Assembly: GCF_031143425.1 (NCBI RefSeq)
Contig: NC_090451.1
Span: 351,176,339-351,240,338 of the forward strand
Length of the DNA stretch: 64,000 nt
Origin: Pleurodeles waltl
Lineage: Eukaryota; Chordata; Amphibia; Caudata; Salamandridae
Reading direction: 5' to 3'
Below the pieces are notes generated by a model. That model was given only the letters and a program-made list of their open reading frames with translations. It did no database searches and had not been told where the DNA came from. The first letter of the stretch is position 1; every line of letters begins with the position of its first letter. A program made the position numbers and the translations under genes. This document shows, piece by piece, positions 38,701-53,700 of this stretch.

Positions 38701-41700
38701 GTCACTGAGGGATACCACGGAGGAGGAGTTATGACATATCAACAAAAACGCATAAAAGACAGGTGACAGTCACCAATGGGGAAGACAGGAACACAGAGTA
38801 GCGGTCTTAACACTTTGTATCTGCAGCAGAAAAAATAAATATGGTCTCATTGTAAGGATACTAATCATACCTATAATTAATGATGTCTGTCAAATTGATC
38901 CCGTTTGTTAATTAATGTTGAAATGTTTCCTACAGGCCGAGTTTGGTCTGCCATGTAATTGAAAAAGCTAATAAAAACAAATTCTGTAAAAAAAAAATGT
39001 GACAGGAGAAGCTGAATGAGAATGAAATGTTTTTAGGGGAGTTGGTGAAGACAACTATAGAAGGCTAGCCAAGGGATAACCACTATGGGATGCTCACTAG
39101 TAAGGCTGCAGTCCAGGAACATGAATGGCACCAGGAAACAGCAAGTGATCATTTAGAAAGACAGGATGAGTACCTATTGAGTGTTGTACAGGTGATGCCT
39201 ACAGAGGTGAGAAAATGCTAAAACTGTTGGCTGACCAAGGTTGTCAGGAATTATAAGGATACAGGAAAGATGATTATAATGAGTTGGTAGGCATTTAGAT
39301 TTGTGTGGCATTGGTGTTAGTATACTGGCTAGCAGGGAGGCAGGTAAAGATAATAAGAAGTGGCACCACACAATACACTATTCTAAGGTTAAAGTTATAT
39401 ATTTTGGCTGACAGAAAACTGACGAAATGTGGCATATTGAGGGCCCCAGACTAAGACTGCTTATTTAGGCGTGCAGTTTAATGAATGTCTAACATGAAGG
39501 AAGCACTTTGGTATGTTGTATATCAGGTTAGCTGCAGTTATAAGAGCCTTTTTATGTTTTAATGTCAAGGTTGGTGGCTTTGATTACTTGCAGTAATTTG
39601 AAACTTTTAAGCAAAATGGCTCCACTTTTTCCACTCTGCTTCTGCCTAGGGATGGGATACTTTAGCCTATTGAAAAATACAGAATTCAGATTCGTAGCAA
39701 AAGGCAAAAATGTACCCCAATGAAATTGATTAAGTTTGACTTTTGCATTTCAGAGGTTCACTGATACACTTCTAGCTATTGTGAAAATATAAAGTTTTTA
39801 GGAGTTGATGTTAGCAAGTAATGCTCTTATATTGTTGTGTTTTAGGCAATATGCGCTTGAATTAGGATTTGATTTGTGGTTATTTTTAATGAACATTGAA
39901 AGAACATTGATTAAGAAAATGCCAAAAAGTTGTGCATCCAAAAAAGCTACAAAGAAGATAAGGCTACTCTTGTGAAAAACAAAATGTGCCTTTTACTCCA
40001 GGTTTGTTTTTGGTGATAACTGGCATCATTATTTACCCCACAACCCAACTCAGCTAGTAGCACCGAAATGCTTTGAATATTTTGATTCTACAACAGTTAT
40101 GGCTGCTTCTACTGCCCTGATCAGAGGCGTTCCCTGTGCAGATATTTGGTGGATGGCCACTTGGTCTTTGCTGCATACTGTCATGCCACACGTTTGCCTG
40201 GTGGTTTAAGCGATAATTGATGGCTACTGTGCTAGAGCTGTTCTCTCTGTATTTCTTCTTTGATAAGCACTATTCAGTCCCACCTCCCAGCGGGTGCTGC
40301 TCTGAGCTTTATTCACAAGGAAAGGAACTTGCAAGAAGAAGTGTCCACCAGAAGACAAAGTTACCTTCAGCAATGTTATTTTGTGGGGGTACTATATCTT
40401 CCTTTAGAGTCTTCACTGCCCCACTCCTCCCCTTCTGAAGCAGTGCTAGTTCTAATATCTTCCAGGTTATCTAGCTGTTTTAAATTTCAATGTATGATAA
40501 TCTACTGTTAAGCTTGTCCGTCTGGTTCTTCTTCACATGCCTCATTTGGGTTGAAAAAAATAAAGAATTGTCAACAGTGGACCAGGAAGCACCCTACATA
40601 CACCAGTGTTGTCACCTCTGAGGGAGCTGAAGCCGTGACCAGAGTTCCAAAACATCAAACATCACCTGGTAACGGGGAAGAGCTACAGTTAGAAGAAAAT
40701 ATTTACTGCTTCAGACTAGTGTATTGACATATTCACAAGGTGAAGCCACTGGGAAGTCATTTTATCCAACAGAAATATAGTTACTGTAGGTGACTAATTT
40801 TTCTTCCAGACAATAGCAAATCATATACTATTCCATCGAAAAATCTGAAAGTGTATTGTGCCCTGTGTTAGCCTGTTCAACATTAAGGGCCTCATTATGA
40901 GTCTGGCGGTCTTCAGACCGCCTGACCCTCGGAGGCAGTCGGATCGCCGCGATCGTGACGGTCCAACCGCCATATTATGACTGTGGCGGTAAGGTCCGAC
41001 CGCCGACACCACCAGGCTGCCTACAGCCTGGCGGTCCCGGCGGTTGTAATCCGCCAGGCAGTGCTGCAAGTAGCGCTGCCCTGGGAAATACAAGTCCCAA
41101 TACCGCCAGCCTTTCCGTGGCAGTTACACCGCCATGGAAAGGCTGGCGGAATGGGTGGTTTTGGGGGGTCCCTGGGCGCCCCTGCACTGCCCATGCACTG
41201 CCCATGCACTTGACATGAGCAGAGCAGGCCCCCCATCGCGCATTCCACTGCCTGAATTATGGGCATTGAAATGCGCGACGGTTGCTGCTGCATCCCTGCA
41301 CTGCCACATTATAGCCGGCTCAATTACGAGCCGGCTGCAATGTTACGGCCCTGTTTCCCGCTGGGCCGGTTTGCGGAAACACTGTTTCCACCCGCTGGCT
41401 CAGCGGGAAACTCAAAATAGGGCCCGGGGGGGGGGTTTAGCCCGCAATGGCAGTATGATTTTGATGGGTGGCCTCCGCCTCCCGCCAAACTCATAATGAG
41501 GCCCTAAGTGTGGTGTTAATGTTCTGCTGGCCAAGGTTGCAGTTCTTGCTCCATTAACAGTGTCTACCACGTGGATTAAACATTTTTTAAAGGTATGGGC
41601 TGAAATTCTTGCTTCCTAGGGAGCGGGCCTGTATTTTCACTATTATACTTGGAAATTGTGGGAATGATTTGATGAGAATGTGGTAAGGTTTTGCATCCTG

Positions 41701-44700
41701 AATTGTCTTTGAAGGTCAAACATGAAAACAAAAGATCTGCTTTTAACAGATGATAACACTATACTTTCCAATCACTGATAGCTATGAGGCACTTACCCTT
41801 TGTATAAAACCTATGCAAAAAGTCACATTTGTTTTCTGTTTTTTTTTTTTCTAGGTATGATTCCTTTACAGGAGTGCCGGTGTGTCAGCAAAATATAGCA
41901 TTAGAAAAAGCCAGTGTTCTATTTAACATTGGGGCTCTATACACGCAGATTGGCACAAGATGTAACAGGCAGACGCAAACAGGACTTGACGATGCAGTCA
42001 CTGCGTTCCAGAAAGCTGCAGGTATGAGAAGTGGTGAGAAGGGGTCATGTGTAAAATCCAGTGTGTAGTAGTATGTTAAAACTATGTTTTCTGCTGCTTT
42101 CTCACAAGTGGCCTACTTTAGTGAGGGGTGAACTGGGACATAAGGCCTTACTTAATATAAAATGTTTGACAGTATTTGTTATTGCGATAAACTGTAGGAG
42201 TTGCCCTTGTAGAATGAGTAACCAGTAGTCAATGTCACTTTCTCAAGCTCAGGGATACACCATAAGGGCAAGTTGGTAGTGTATTTGTTTTCATTCTGCT
42301 CAGTGCAGTATGCCAGCAAAGATATGCCACCTCTGGGAAAAGGTGGGTAGGTGGCGTGATTCTGTCTGTGTGAAAGAGACTTAATAAACTTGCCATTTGT
42401 TGAGAGTTGTACACTCCCCCTTCAGCTGCAGCTGGGGTAACTGGTCACTTGATTCAACCTCTGCTACCTTCAGTGGAAACAGACAGATTTAACATTGTAT
42501 ATGTATATCTCTCACACCGTGCAATAATTCTTCAGGGATTGTAGGGGGTCGACCAGGTGAGTCTCTGTGTCTCAAAAGTATAACAGTATATCAACCGTGT
42601 ATTGGGAGGTATATGAATCAATCACCCTGCCCTACTGTATCCCATCTGTATGAACATCACCACATGTGGTTCCATTGTAGCAAAAACAACGGGAGAGAGC
42701 ATGCAGCGTGGAGTGCACCTCTCATCCGTATCTGCACAAGTGTCCTTTTCCGTCTTGTAGTGTACAATAATCTAAACTGTTTCATTATTTCAAGTTCTAG
42801 TCTCATTTTATGTAGTGCAACAAAGAGGTATACCCAGTCTACTGAGTCAAAGACATTCTCCTTTTCAATTACTGCAACTGCCAGGATGCCATACAGCCAC
42901 CCATCATAAGGGAAAGTAGTTGGATGTTTAATGTGGTATTCCTTGATGGCTAGTCTGGGTGTACCAGATCTTTCAGCAATGACAGCAATCTTTTAGCTAA
43001 AACCTTACCCAGGATCTTGCAGTCAGAATTCAGTATAGGAAGGAAGCTGTGTGATTCCACCCCCAGAGGACTGGGCTGCTGTTTGAGAAGGGGGTATCAT
43101 CAGTACTTCACTGGTGATGAGCAGAAGATGCCCTTTGTCCCTGGCCTCCAAGTACTTTTTTAGTAGTCTGAGGACCAGGAAGCCACTGTAGGTGGCATAC
43201 AAGTTGGTAAGGAATTCTTCAATTCCAGGCATTTTACCTGGTGCCAGCTCCCTCGTTACAGCTTTCATCACTTCTAGGTGGAGAAGTTAGGTCTAGTGTC
43301 TCTTAGCTTATGTCAATGTTAATGTGGCAGGTGAGATATGCTCTAGGTGTTCCACTCAACTCCTGGGGCAGGACATTGCGCTGCACTGCGAATAAGTAAC
43401 TGTAAAAAGTATTCATTCTTTCATGTATCTCAATTTGGGTGTTCACTGTTTCATTGGGTTAGACCGATGAAACAATAATTGGTCGATGTGAATAGTCATC
43501 CCTAAGCAACCAGGCTAATAGCCTGCCTGTTTTGTCTGCTTCACTCTGTTGTCTGGTCATGAAGTGCCTGAAATCATGTACACACTGGCTTTCTGTTGTA
43601 CCTTTATAAGTTTTTGTGTGAATCAGGTGGGGTTTTATTTGTTCCCACTTTTTCTCTGTAAAGCAGTTTTTACCTTGTATGATGTCTGCATACACATCCC
43701 TTTAGGTACACTTTGAATGCCTCCTATTCAGTCTTAGCATTGCTATCTGCACCTGTGTTATCTTTGAAATATTGAACTGTATGCTTCTTAATAGTTTTGT
43801 GAAACGAAGCATCATGGAGCACCTTGGGATGTTGTCTCCTGGTGGAGAAGCATGAGCCATATTTTCTCCAGTGTATGTGAAGGAGCACCGTATTGTGCTC
43901 TTGTGCTGTCCGGCAGAGGTGTTCAACATGTAGCGTAGTCCCCTGTAAATATTCAGGGCAAAGAATCATAGCGTCTCTGGATTTTTTATTGTGTATAAAT
44001 AAGTAGTGTGTGAATTCAGTTGAAATTGGATGTAACTTTCTGCATGTGTCTCAGTCTCCAGTTGTGATGGCGGTATCTAAAGCCTTCTGCGTACTTGATT
44101 ACCTGAGGGCCAGGCATAGGGGGACGTGAAGTGCCTACTGCTTTGGTATGTAGAAAATTAAAATCACCTGTCCACATGGAAGGAGTGCAGGTCAGCTCTA
44201 TGAGGTGGGGTGTTAATGTGTCCAGGTATTTCTAGTGTGCCAATGTGGGAGCCCATACACTGACCATTAGGCCTACCATCAAGGTTTCTTTTGCTAATGG
44301 TGTATCTTCCCTGTTGGTTCACCCTGGTTTGTTTTTCCTCATATGCCAGCCCTGGTTTAATTCATATCAATGTGGTAAGAGCATACAATATACGAGGAAT
44401 ACCTTGTATAGAATATTTGTCCCCTCCATCTCTTTTAAATGTTGGAGCTCCAAGTCGTGGCTAAGTGTGTCTCTTGTAGACAGGCAGTAGCTACATTGCT
44501 TCTTCTTAAATAGTAATCAACATGAAAAATAAGTAATGATTTACATTCCCAGTGTTGGTTCGCCGTGGCCCTGTCGTGTACAGTGCAAATTACAACTTGC
44601 ATGTCCACTGACAAAAACCTCCTTTGTAATGTTAAGCTTCAGTTTAAATCATAACACTAACATCCCACCCTTGACTCGGTTCTGAATTACTGGAGTCCTC

Positions 44701-47700
44701 TCCCACTAATGCAGAAACATCTTGACCCTTACAGGGATCGGACAGGCACTTTAATGTGGCAGTGTGATGAAGGAAGGGGTGTAGTTGAAAGGCAAAATCT
44801 GCATCTTGGTGCACACCAGCCTTGAGATTAGCTATAGGCAATAAGGTAGGTGTTTTGCCCACATTGCCGTTGCCAGTTGTACCCCGATGACGCAATAGCT
44901 TCCCACACCAATGGTATGTCAACTGTGCTGAGCCCCACTCTGCCACGAGGGACCCATGCTTATTGAAAATTTAACTATGCCAGTGACCTCACACAACAAT
45001 ACATAAACCTGACGAGTAGAGGTGGCACAGCAAACATGGGCATGGCTTTCGGAATTGGCCGAGCTCCTCCTCTTTACTGCTACAGTTGGAAAATGTTTTT
45101 TCCCTGGTCTCAGAGTCCATTATATTGGTGAAGCCCTGACATTCAGTTTTTCTCCATGTTATTATCCTCTCTAGTTTCACTTTTTTTTCCGGCATTCGCT
45201 TGTTCCGTTGTTGACTTTTTGAATGTCAGGAACTTTGATTTCCACAGCTTTCTCCTGGGTCCCCATGGTTGGGACTAGGAGTAGGGATGCATCTCTGCCA
45301 CTTACTTTTCTGTCCACTCTCTGCCCTCTACTGGGTCTGTAAAGAAGTAGGACTCTCCACCATTTATTACTCTCAACTTGGCAGCATATAATTTAGATTC
45401 AAAATACCTAGGGTCTGCTTGACTTTGTTTAATTTGTTGTGCTGCAGCTAGACAGCTGCCACATAGTCTGGAAATATGAAGATTTTACTGTCCTGAATTT
45501 TGTGTGGGCCATTTTTGTGCACCAGTTGGTTGAAGAGGGCTGGCACGGTCTCTATCATTAAAGAATTGCGAGGAGCACCTGGGGCTGTTGGTTTTCAATA
45601 GGATTAAATGGGCTTATTCTATAGAGAAGCGTTTGGACAGGTTCTCCTCAGCAAACCTGTGAGGAAAAACAATTTTCATTGAACAATTCCATGAAGGGGT
45701 CCTGTTTTTAATTCAGTCAGGCCAATCAGTCTCACATTGTTCCTTCTTGAGTGCCCCTCAGCTCTACACTCCGAGAAGCTTATGCACTCAACCAGGAGCA
45801 CTGACCTGTTCCTGAAGTTCGCCTAGCACAGGCTGTACTTCGAAAAGGGTTAGCCTATTTTCTTTAATTCTGTTGGATAATTTTTGCTGATCACCGCATA
45901 GAAGTGATATGTTGGTAGCCACAGTGTCTATTTCAATTTCAAGAGCTTCTTAAGTGTCCTTGATGGCACTATGGCTCTATGTTATCTTGTAGAAGCATGT
46001 TAGCCAAAGTGCATCTCTCCTCAGCATCAGCCATCTAAGGTGCTAGGTCTGGGTGAGATAGTTAGTTCAGAGCACTGTGATTTGAACCTACCCATCCTTC
46101 TAAGGGATGCTTCACTAAGTCAAGTAGAGTTACTAAAGAGTGTTCTAATGGAAACACAACTCACCACTCATCATGGTGTCACCAGTGGCAAAGACAGTAG
46201 TGGTCAGCTTTCAACTTCATCACAAACAAATTGATGGTAGGCTCACTAGACTGCAGTGGGTGGGGGGGTGGCGGGGCCTGCAAGAACTTTAGTCACTCAG
46301 TAAATCTTGCCAGGACAGCTCTGGGATCCCAATTGACTTCTGCTAGTTCTGCATTTAAGGCTCAATACCCTGTTCCTTGCACATGGCACAGGTAGTTAAA
46401 GATGTTGAGGCCAGGCCACTCCAGAGTCTCAACGTGTTTGGGGCCCATTCACCAGAACTTTTAATAATCCTCTGAACCCACCCAAGTAGTTATATCAGTG
46501 TCAGGAGGCTGTTGTGAGTGCCCATCAGGAGAAATAAGACCAGGGGATACCAAGGTAGAGGCACAGCTGTCGCCCCAGTGTCCGAAGCAGAGGGCAGGTC
46601 CATCAGGGTGTAATGTCCACATTGACATGGGTCCAGGCACTCTCACTCCCCTCTTCAGCAGCACTCAGTGCAGCATGAGTGCCACAACCCACCAGCAAGT
46701 CACATACAACTCCGGTTGATTGTTGCCTTCCACTAAGGAAATGGTCTCATGCTGTGGCTTCTTCTAGCGATCAACAGCCCACTTAACCCTCGACAGAGTC
46801 AGTGCCTCTCTGGCCTGTCGTGACTCGCTGCTCAGCTGCCTCAGACCACCAAGTCTTCGTCTCCGGGCATGATCCTAGTATTCAGTCACTTTGGGGGATC
46901 AGTGTCCGACAAGGATGGAGGCTGGAGAGGAGTTGCCACATCGGTCAGCACCTCTCCAATGTGGCACCGGCCCTGCCTGCTTCTGCCCCCACCCATGTTG
47001 CAGGGCTCAGAAGCAGAAAGGAACCCGTGGTTGCCCAAGTCTTCATTCTCTGCTTGTCAGTCTGATGATAGCTTATAGCATCTTGCCATTTGGTAAGATG
47101 AAAGACGGCAGGATTTTAATTTGCTCTCCCAAAGCTCACTCCATGTTGAGCATAATGAACGTTTTTTCAACCAGCTGCCGGAGCACATTCATTTCACTGC
47201 CACGCAACCATGTTTCCAGCCTCTGCTCTCCCTGGGCGCCATGTTTAATGAGCTCCGCAAAGGTTTTTTTTGTTGTTTCAAAACAAAGCTTTGAAAACGG
47301 ATTTAGTTTTTGAAAACCGAACTGCAAATGACCATATGTTTCTTCCAGCACAAGGTGGTGATTTCTTCGATTTCCTGTTGAGAACTGCCAGGATTTTCTT
47401 CTGGCGGTCCTGAATAAGAAAAAAGTATGTCGGAAAGTCTGCCCTGCATGTGATGCATGGTCTGATTTGGATTGACCTATTGCTTTCCTGCAGTGGCATT
47501 ACTGAAAGATTCAGGGAAGTGAGCATAAATTAATCAACAAGTCATCTCACCATAGGTATTATTTTAATGTTGCATGTCATTGATTACCCTTAGTTATCGG
47601 TTATTACTTAAAGTATGTTCAGTGTAATTGTATTCAGCTTGAATAACGTTGAACATTATTCTTTCAGGTGTTCTAAACTACTTAAAAGAGACATTCACTC

Positions 47701-50700
47701 ACACGCCTAGTTATGACATGAGCCCTGCCATGCTGAGTGTTCTTGTAAAAATGATGCTTGCGGAAGCTCAGGAATGCTTCTTTGAGAAAATAAGCCTCAC
47801 GGGAATACGGAATGAATTTTTCACACTTGTGAAAATCGCCCAAGAAGCAGAAAAGGTTTGTTTATAAATTATTGCTAATCTATGTTACTCTTTTTTGCAA
47901 ATAACTAATATTTCACACGTATTCAAAGAGCCAATTTGACACTTAGCAATGATATTTGCTTACTTTGACAGCAAATATCAAAATAACAGAATATCAATTT
48001 ACATTTTGATCCAGTACATTGATTGGTCATCTGCATACACACTTCACATTAGCGTGCCACTTAGTGTGCAAGTTATGAAAAGAGATATTGGAATTTACTA
48101 ATGTCATACAAACCTAATCCGAAATGAACCTGTATTGTGTGATCACGGCATGACAAAAATGTCTTTGTAGAAATGAGCTACAGGAATCACCTCTGTTTAT
48201 AGTTAGAAAAAAATAGACTGTTTCTTTGCAGTTTATTTTAAGTGTTCGAGATTTTTGCAAGACCTGGCATTTATCATTAGCAAATCCAAAATAGCAGTCA
48301 AGAGATTAAGAAAAATAATTATTGCAAACACAACTATTTTTTAATTCAGTGCTAGTAACCCCTTATCTTGAGTATCATATTTGTATTGTGACACATTGGT
48401 GGATGGCAAATAAGTAATTATGGATCAGGCAGGTTGTTTCGGAAATCGCAGAAAATGTGTGCTACTCAGCAGTGTGTACAAAAGATTATAATATAGAGCT
48501 AAAAATTATATTTGCACAGAGGTAATTCCAATTGTGTGACCCTTCATGTATCAGGAAGATGGGATTCTGAGCAGCTTCTCGTGCTGCTGAATTCCTACCA
48601 AGTGAGACATGAAAGTACATATGCATGTAGAGACATTCACAAAGTGCATGCCTGCCTACAAAGCAAGAAAGTGCTGCACATCGCTGGGCAGGAAGAAGAG
48701 TGGGCCTGGTGATGCTATTGCTCCGGCTGTTGCCTAGCTCATCAGACTAACTGACTTTGCTGGGCAGCTATGACTGAGTGTTTATGGTTATTGCTGTGAA
48801 GCCGATGCAGCAGTTCTTAAAGGTGATGCAAGTGGATAGATGGGGCCAGTATAATCCTTATATGGTAGTTGATTTATTGTCATAATTATTCAGTCTTTTG
48901 GTCAAATAGTGTGGCTTGGATGATGCTCTTTAAGGGGTCTGATGTGGCCTGTGACCCATTATGTAGAGTTTGAAAGGACAAAGCCTGTACAGCAGATCTG
49001 ACTTCTGATTCACGAAGAACATGTAGAATTCATGCTAGATGGAGTTTTGCATTTTTGCAGTGGCACCAGTATTGATGTGGAATGCCTTGCATTCCCCTTT
49101 GCCCACAAGCTATGGGGTGAAATCCTCCAGGTTTACTGTTGAGAGCCTGCCTTTCTTTGTCCTTATTTCTGCCATAGTTGATATTCCACAGACTCATGAC
49201 AAAGCATTTTAATAAATCCACTATGTCCTCCTCATTCAACATTTATCCCAGTCATCATAGCCCATATCTCTATCCCACATGTATCCATCCACATTAGTCT
49301 TAGGTGACTTGGACATGGCGTGACTTTTTCAAAGCTAAACTGAGCTATTTCCATGCACCTACATGGATAACTAAAGTTGTTTACATTTACCTTTGCTAGA
49401 ATCTTGGAACACCTAACCATACCTTTGTGATTTTTTTTTTTTTAGGTCAGTGATGCGTATACACAAATCTACAATGCAATGAGCCAAGAACCAATAAAGG
49501 AGAACATCCCTTATTCATGGTCCATCATGGCACAAGTGAAGGCAGAACATTACAAAGCTCTAACGCATTATTTTGTTGCCACAATACTTATTGACCATCA
49601 GTGTAAGTGTTCTTCATTATTTACAGTAAAAACATGCTCTTGTTTATCTATTGTTACGTCTTACTATTGTTGTATCGTCTTGCAACCTACTTTCATGTTA
49701 AAATTATACAAAATATAATTTAGTTACACCTTGCCTGGTGGGGGAGGCCTTTAGCCCTGGTGGCAGCTAATTTCCTATAGGAAGGTCACTAAGCTTGGGG
49801 CTAAGGGTATGAATTTAAAAGAAGGAAATAGCTAAAGCCCTTTAAGGTGGACATGAGGAAGTGTTGGTGTGGAAGGAGATGTTTGTTGTTTACACTTTGG
49901 GAAATGTGTTACTGAGCTGTGGGCAACATTGAAGTCGGCCTCTTCAGAGTATCTTTGTCAATGGTATATACAAATGAGAGAAAATATTGTCCTGATGGTA
50001 TGGCAGACAGATTAACTTTCTTGTCATTTGGGGGCAGGGGATACAGTGGACTATGGCAGTTGGATTACACAATAGGGGCATGTGCTCATTAGTGTTTAGA
50101 GCACAGGAGTGGTGAGAACCAGCAGTGAGGCTCTGCCCAATGTGGTGAAGGAACATGTCAGTGCAGATACTAGATCGCAGGAGTGAATTGCATAGTTGAA
50201 AAGTTCACTTCTGTTTGTGAATGCTCGTGCTTGTCCCCTTAGGTGGCAATTATGACATTGCTGGGTTCCCCTAACTACAGGAGGGGAGCTTGTTGGACTG
50301 CCTGCTGAGGGTCTTACTGCATAAATGCACAGAGTAAATTCATGACTGGCAGAGTGGAGGCAGTGGTAGTCCTGAATGTCCTGTCTGAGTTAGTCAGTCA
50401 GGTAAGGGTTATGTAAATTCATGAACACTTCCTCCAGGGCTGCAGTTCAGCTCCCTTCAGGGTGCATGCCATTAGGAAAGCCCTGCCAAAGCATGGTCTT
50501 CTAAGGATGTGACAGGCCATATGAATAATGGAGGAGAAGGACTGGCCTGCAATGGGTTCAGCACGGGCCACTGGCAGGTACCTAACTGTGGAAGTCTGGT
50601 CCTGCAACTACTCAGAGGGATAAAGTTCCCATGGAAATAGGAGGGCACAGTTAGTAGACATTTAAGTTTTTAAAGTGGTATATTGAGCCTTATATCATAA

Positions 50701-53700
50701 TTCAAATTTCCTGTTAGCCTTATGAAGGAATAAAACCGAGCTAAACCTGCCTATTTTCAGACATTTGTTATATAGTAAACAATTACTGTAGGTACAAGAC
50801 AATGTGTGTAAGCCATACTAAATGGGCATTTTCTGATTTTAGCCTAGGCCTTGCTATGTTCCTGAGAAAACACCATTGTAAATAAATATAATTGGCCAGT
50901 GTGTTCTTTTTCAGTGACTTTAAGCGACGATGAAGACAAACAGGAGAAAGCCTTGTCACAGTTGTATGACCGCATGCCAGAGGGATTAACCCCCTTGACA
51001 ATACTAAAGGATAGCATTCAACGAACACAACAAGGTAGGTATGCAAATGGAAAATATTTGTCAAATTTGAATAGTACAGTGCATATTCTTTTAACAAAGG
51101 GAATTTTCAAACAATCAAATAAATTCAAATCAAAATTATTTTTGGCCTGTGGTTGTATTTAAGGAAGGGTCTGGCAGGAGAGAGAATTGCTAAAACATAT
51201 CCCTCTGAAACTTGCCTTAAATCCATTACATTTCCTTGCAGCCCATTGCAAGGAGTAGACTTTTGTGTTCTGAGCGCACCAGTCAAGTATGACTTCTTTC
51301 ACAACATCCTGTTTCCTTGACCACCACTACTCCCAAATTCGAGCAATCAGTCACCAAAAGAATGAGCAGTTTGCCCATGATCTGCGTAAGTCAGCCCATC
51401 ATGATTATGCAACTACACAGGTAAAAGGATGTGCCAGTGCAGGAGTTATGAACATTCACCTGAACATATTGAGACTCATCAAAAAGTGTGCGGCTTCTGT
51501 TGGATTATGGGCAAATACATTCATAACTGTTATGCAAGTTAATAAATTAACTGCTGAATCCTGAACTCCGTGAAAGATGTAAGCTCCTTAGTGGAGGTGA
51601 CAAGATGTAAAGAATAGAAATGTGACACCAAAACATTATTAAGCTTTTTGTTCATGGACAGTGCAGTCTTTTACAACCAATATTTATTTTTCATAGCACT
51701 TTGCGGTGAATTATTTTTTTTAACTACTTATCTTTTCTTGCCTTGACATTGTTTGTTATGTTAGTGGTGTGCACTGCGGGAGATGCTGATATCGAGTATC
51801 ATTAAAAAAACTAGTAATATGGAGCATACTATTACATAAATATGTTTGCCATACAAAAGCTCCCTTAAAAAAGGAAATTCTTAAGGTACGTCCTTAAATG
51901 TATTTGGTTATCAATCACTGTGATAACCACAGCATGTGTTCCACAGTTATGGTCCAACAGAGGGCAAGTGGTGATCATCACATACTCTGCTAACCAGAGC
52001 AGGAATATTCCACATCTTTGGTCCAAAAGACAATTGATGGTCGCATTCTCTCTTCTTGTACCACCTGATAAGCAATTGCAAGTTCAAGCTGTAGGTTGAT
52101 ATAGGGCCAAATCTGGTAGAGAGGTATGCTTGATCTTTACTGTACCCTGTGTGAGGCATAAGATCTACAAGCCAACCCTTGTAAATAATAGCCAGTGTTG
52201 GTGGTGCAAAACAAGTATCTTGTACTTTCTGATTATTAGTTTTAAGGCAAGGTGTCAAGCTTTCTTTGAAACACCTCACTGATTTTGTTGGTATCCAAGA
52301 CAAAGCAAGTGTATATACAATTTGAACGCTTTTAGTAGTCATAAATTATTAACATTGTATAAGTTAAAAAAGCTTAAAACATAACTTAGGAATACATTCA
52401 GTATTTGAGAATATAGTTAGCACTTTCACTGAACGGCAAGGGCTTTCCAAATCTGTAGCCATTTAATTAACTTACAGGCATGTAATTAAGCTAAATATCT
52501 AATTTAATTTAATTTTTATAGGTAGACCAATTAACTTTGCATGTAAATAGTACACTAAGGGCCAGATGTAGCAATTTCCGATTTTGCGAATCGGAAATTG
52601 CAAGTCAGTGCGACTCGCAATTTCCGATTCGCAAAATCGGATGCAGTACGGTGTCTCAGACTCCGACTGCGAGTCGCTATGGGGTCGCAAAGACCCACCT
52701 CATTAATATTAATGAGGTGGGTTGCATTTTGTGACCCCATAGCGAGTCCCTGCACTCACAGGGATGGTGGCCTGCTGAAGTCAGCAGACCTCCATGTCTG
52801 TGACTGCTTTTTAAATAAAGCAGTTTTTAAAATTTATTTTGCAGCCCGTTTTCCTTAAAGGAAGACGAGTTGCAAAATAAAAACAAGCATTTACAATGCA
52901 TCGGGTCTCGCGTTTGCTCATGTTAGAGCTGATCACGTTGTAAACTCCTAACCCGACTTTTCACCTATCGGGCAAAACTGAATTTATGTACATAACCCGA
53001 AAAAGTGAAATCAAGTACGTAAAGCGCTCGACTTCTGCCAAGCGAGATCGGGCTCGTAAATTAGAGAAAAAAAAGTCCACGAGCCCGATGGAAAACAGCG
53101 AGCCTCGCATGTTTTCTGTACTTGGTCGCTGCGCTGGAGGAGGGCTAGCCACCGGAAAAGGCATGCCATATGCGTGCCTTCGACTAATGAAAGCAAGCAG
53201 ATTTTATTAGGGAAGCCCACCAACCAATAAAAAACACTGATGTGAAGTTGACAGGGCTCCGAGCCCTTTTATAAATACAAAAGAGTCTCCCTGCGAAACG
53301 CATGCGCGAGCGCATGCAACGCAGGCTCGACCCTAAAAATAACGAAACTTTTTGGTTTCGGTTTTTCAGAGTAGGCAGTGGTCCATTGGACCACTGCCTG
53401 CTCTGAAAACCCTTATTGGCAACATTCACAAAGGAGAAGGGGTCCCATGGGGACCCCTTCCCTTTTGCGAATGGGTTACCACCAGTGTGACACTGGTGGT
53501 AACTGCGAATTGCTTTGCGACCGCATTTGCGGTCACAAAGCAATTTAGCATAGCGATGCGAGTCGCAAATAGGAAGGGAACACCCCTTCCTATTTGAGAG
53601 TCGCATTCACAATTTGCGAGTCGATACCGACTCGCAAATTGTGAATGTGCATCGCAAAAGGCATTTTGCATGGCGCAAACTGCGATTTTCGCAGTTTGCA

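Noticed and set aside
53184..53606. 140-codon open frame on the - strand
   Set aside because: It lies inside the hairpin chain of the 52558-53730 element, and overlapping frames on both strands contain reverse-complement versions of the same sequence.
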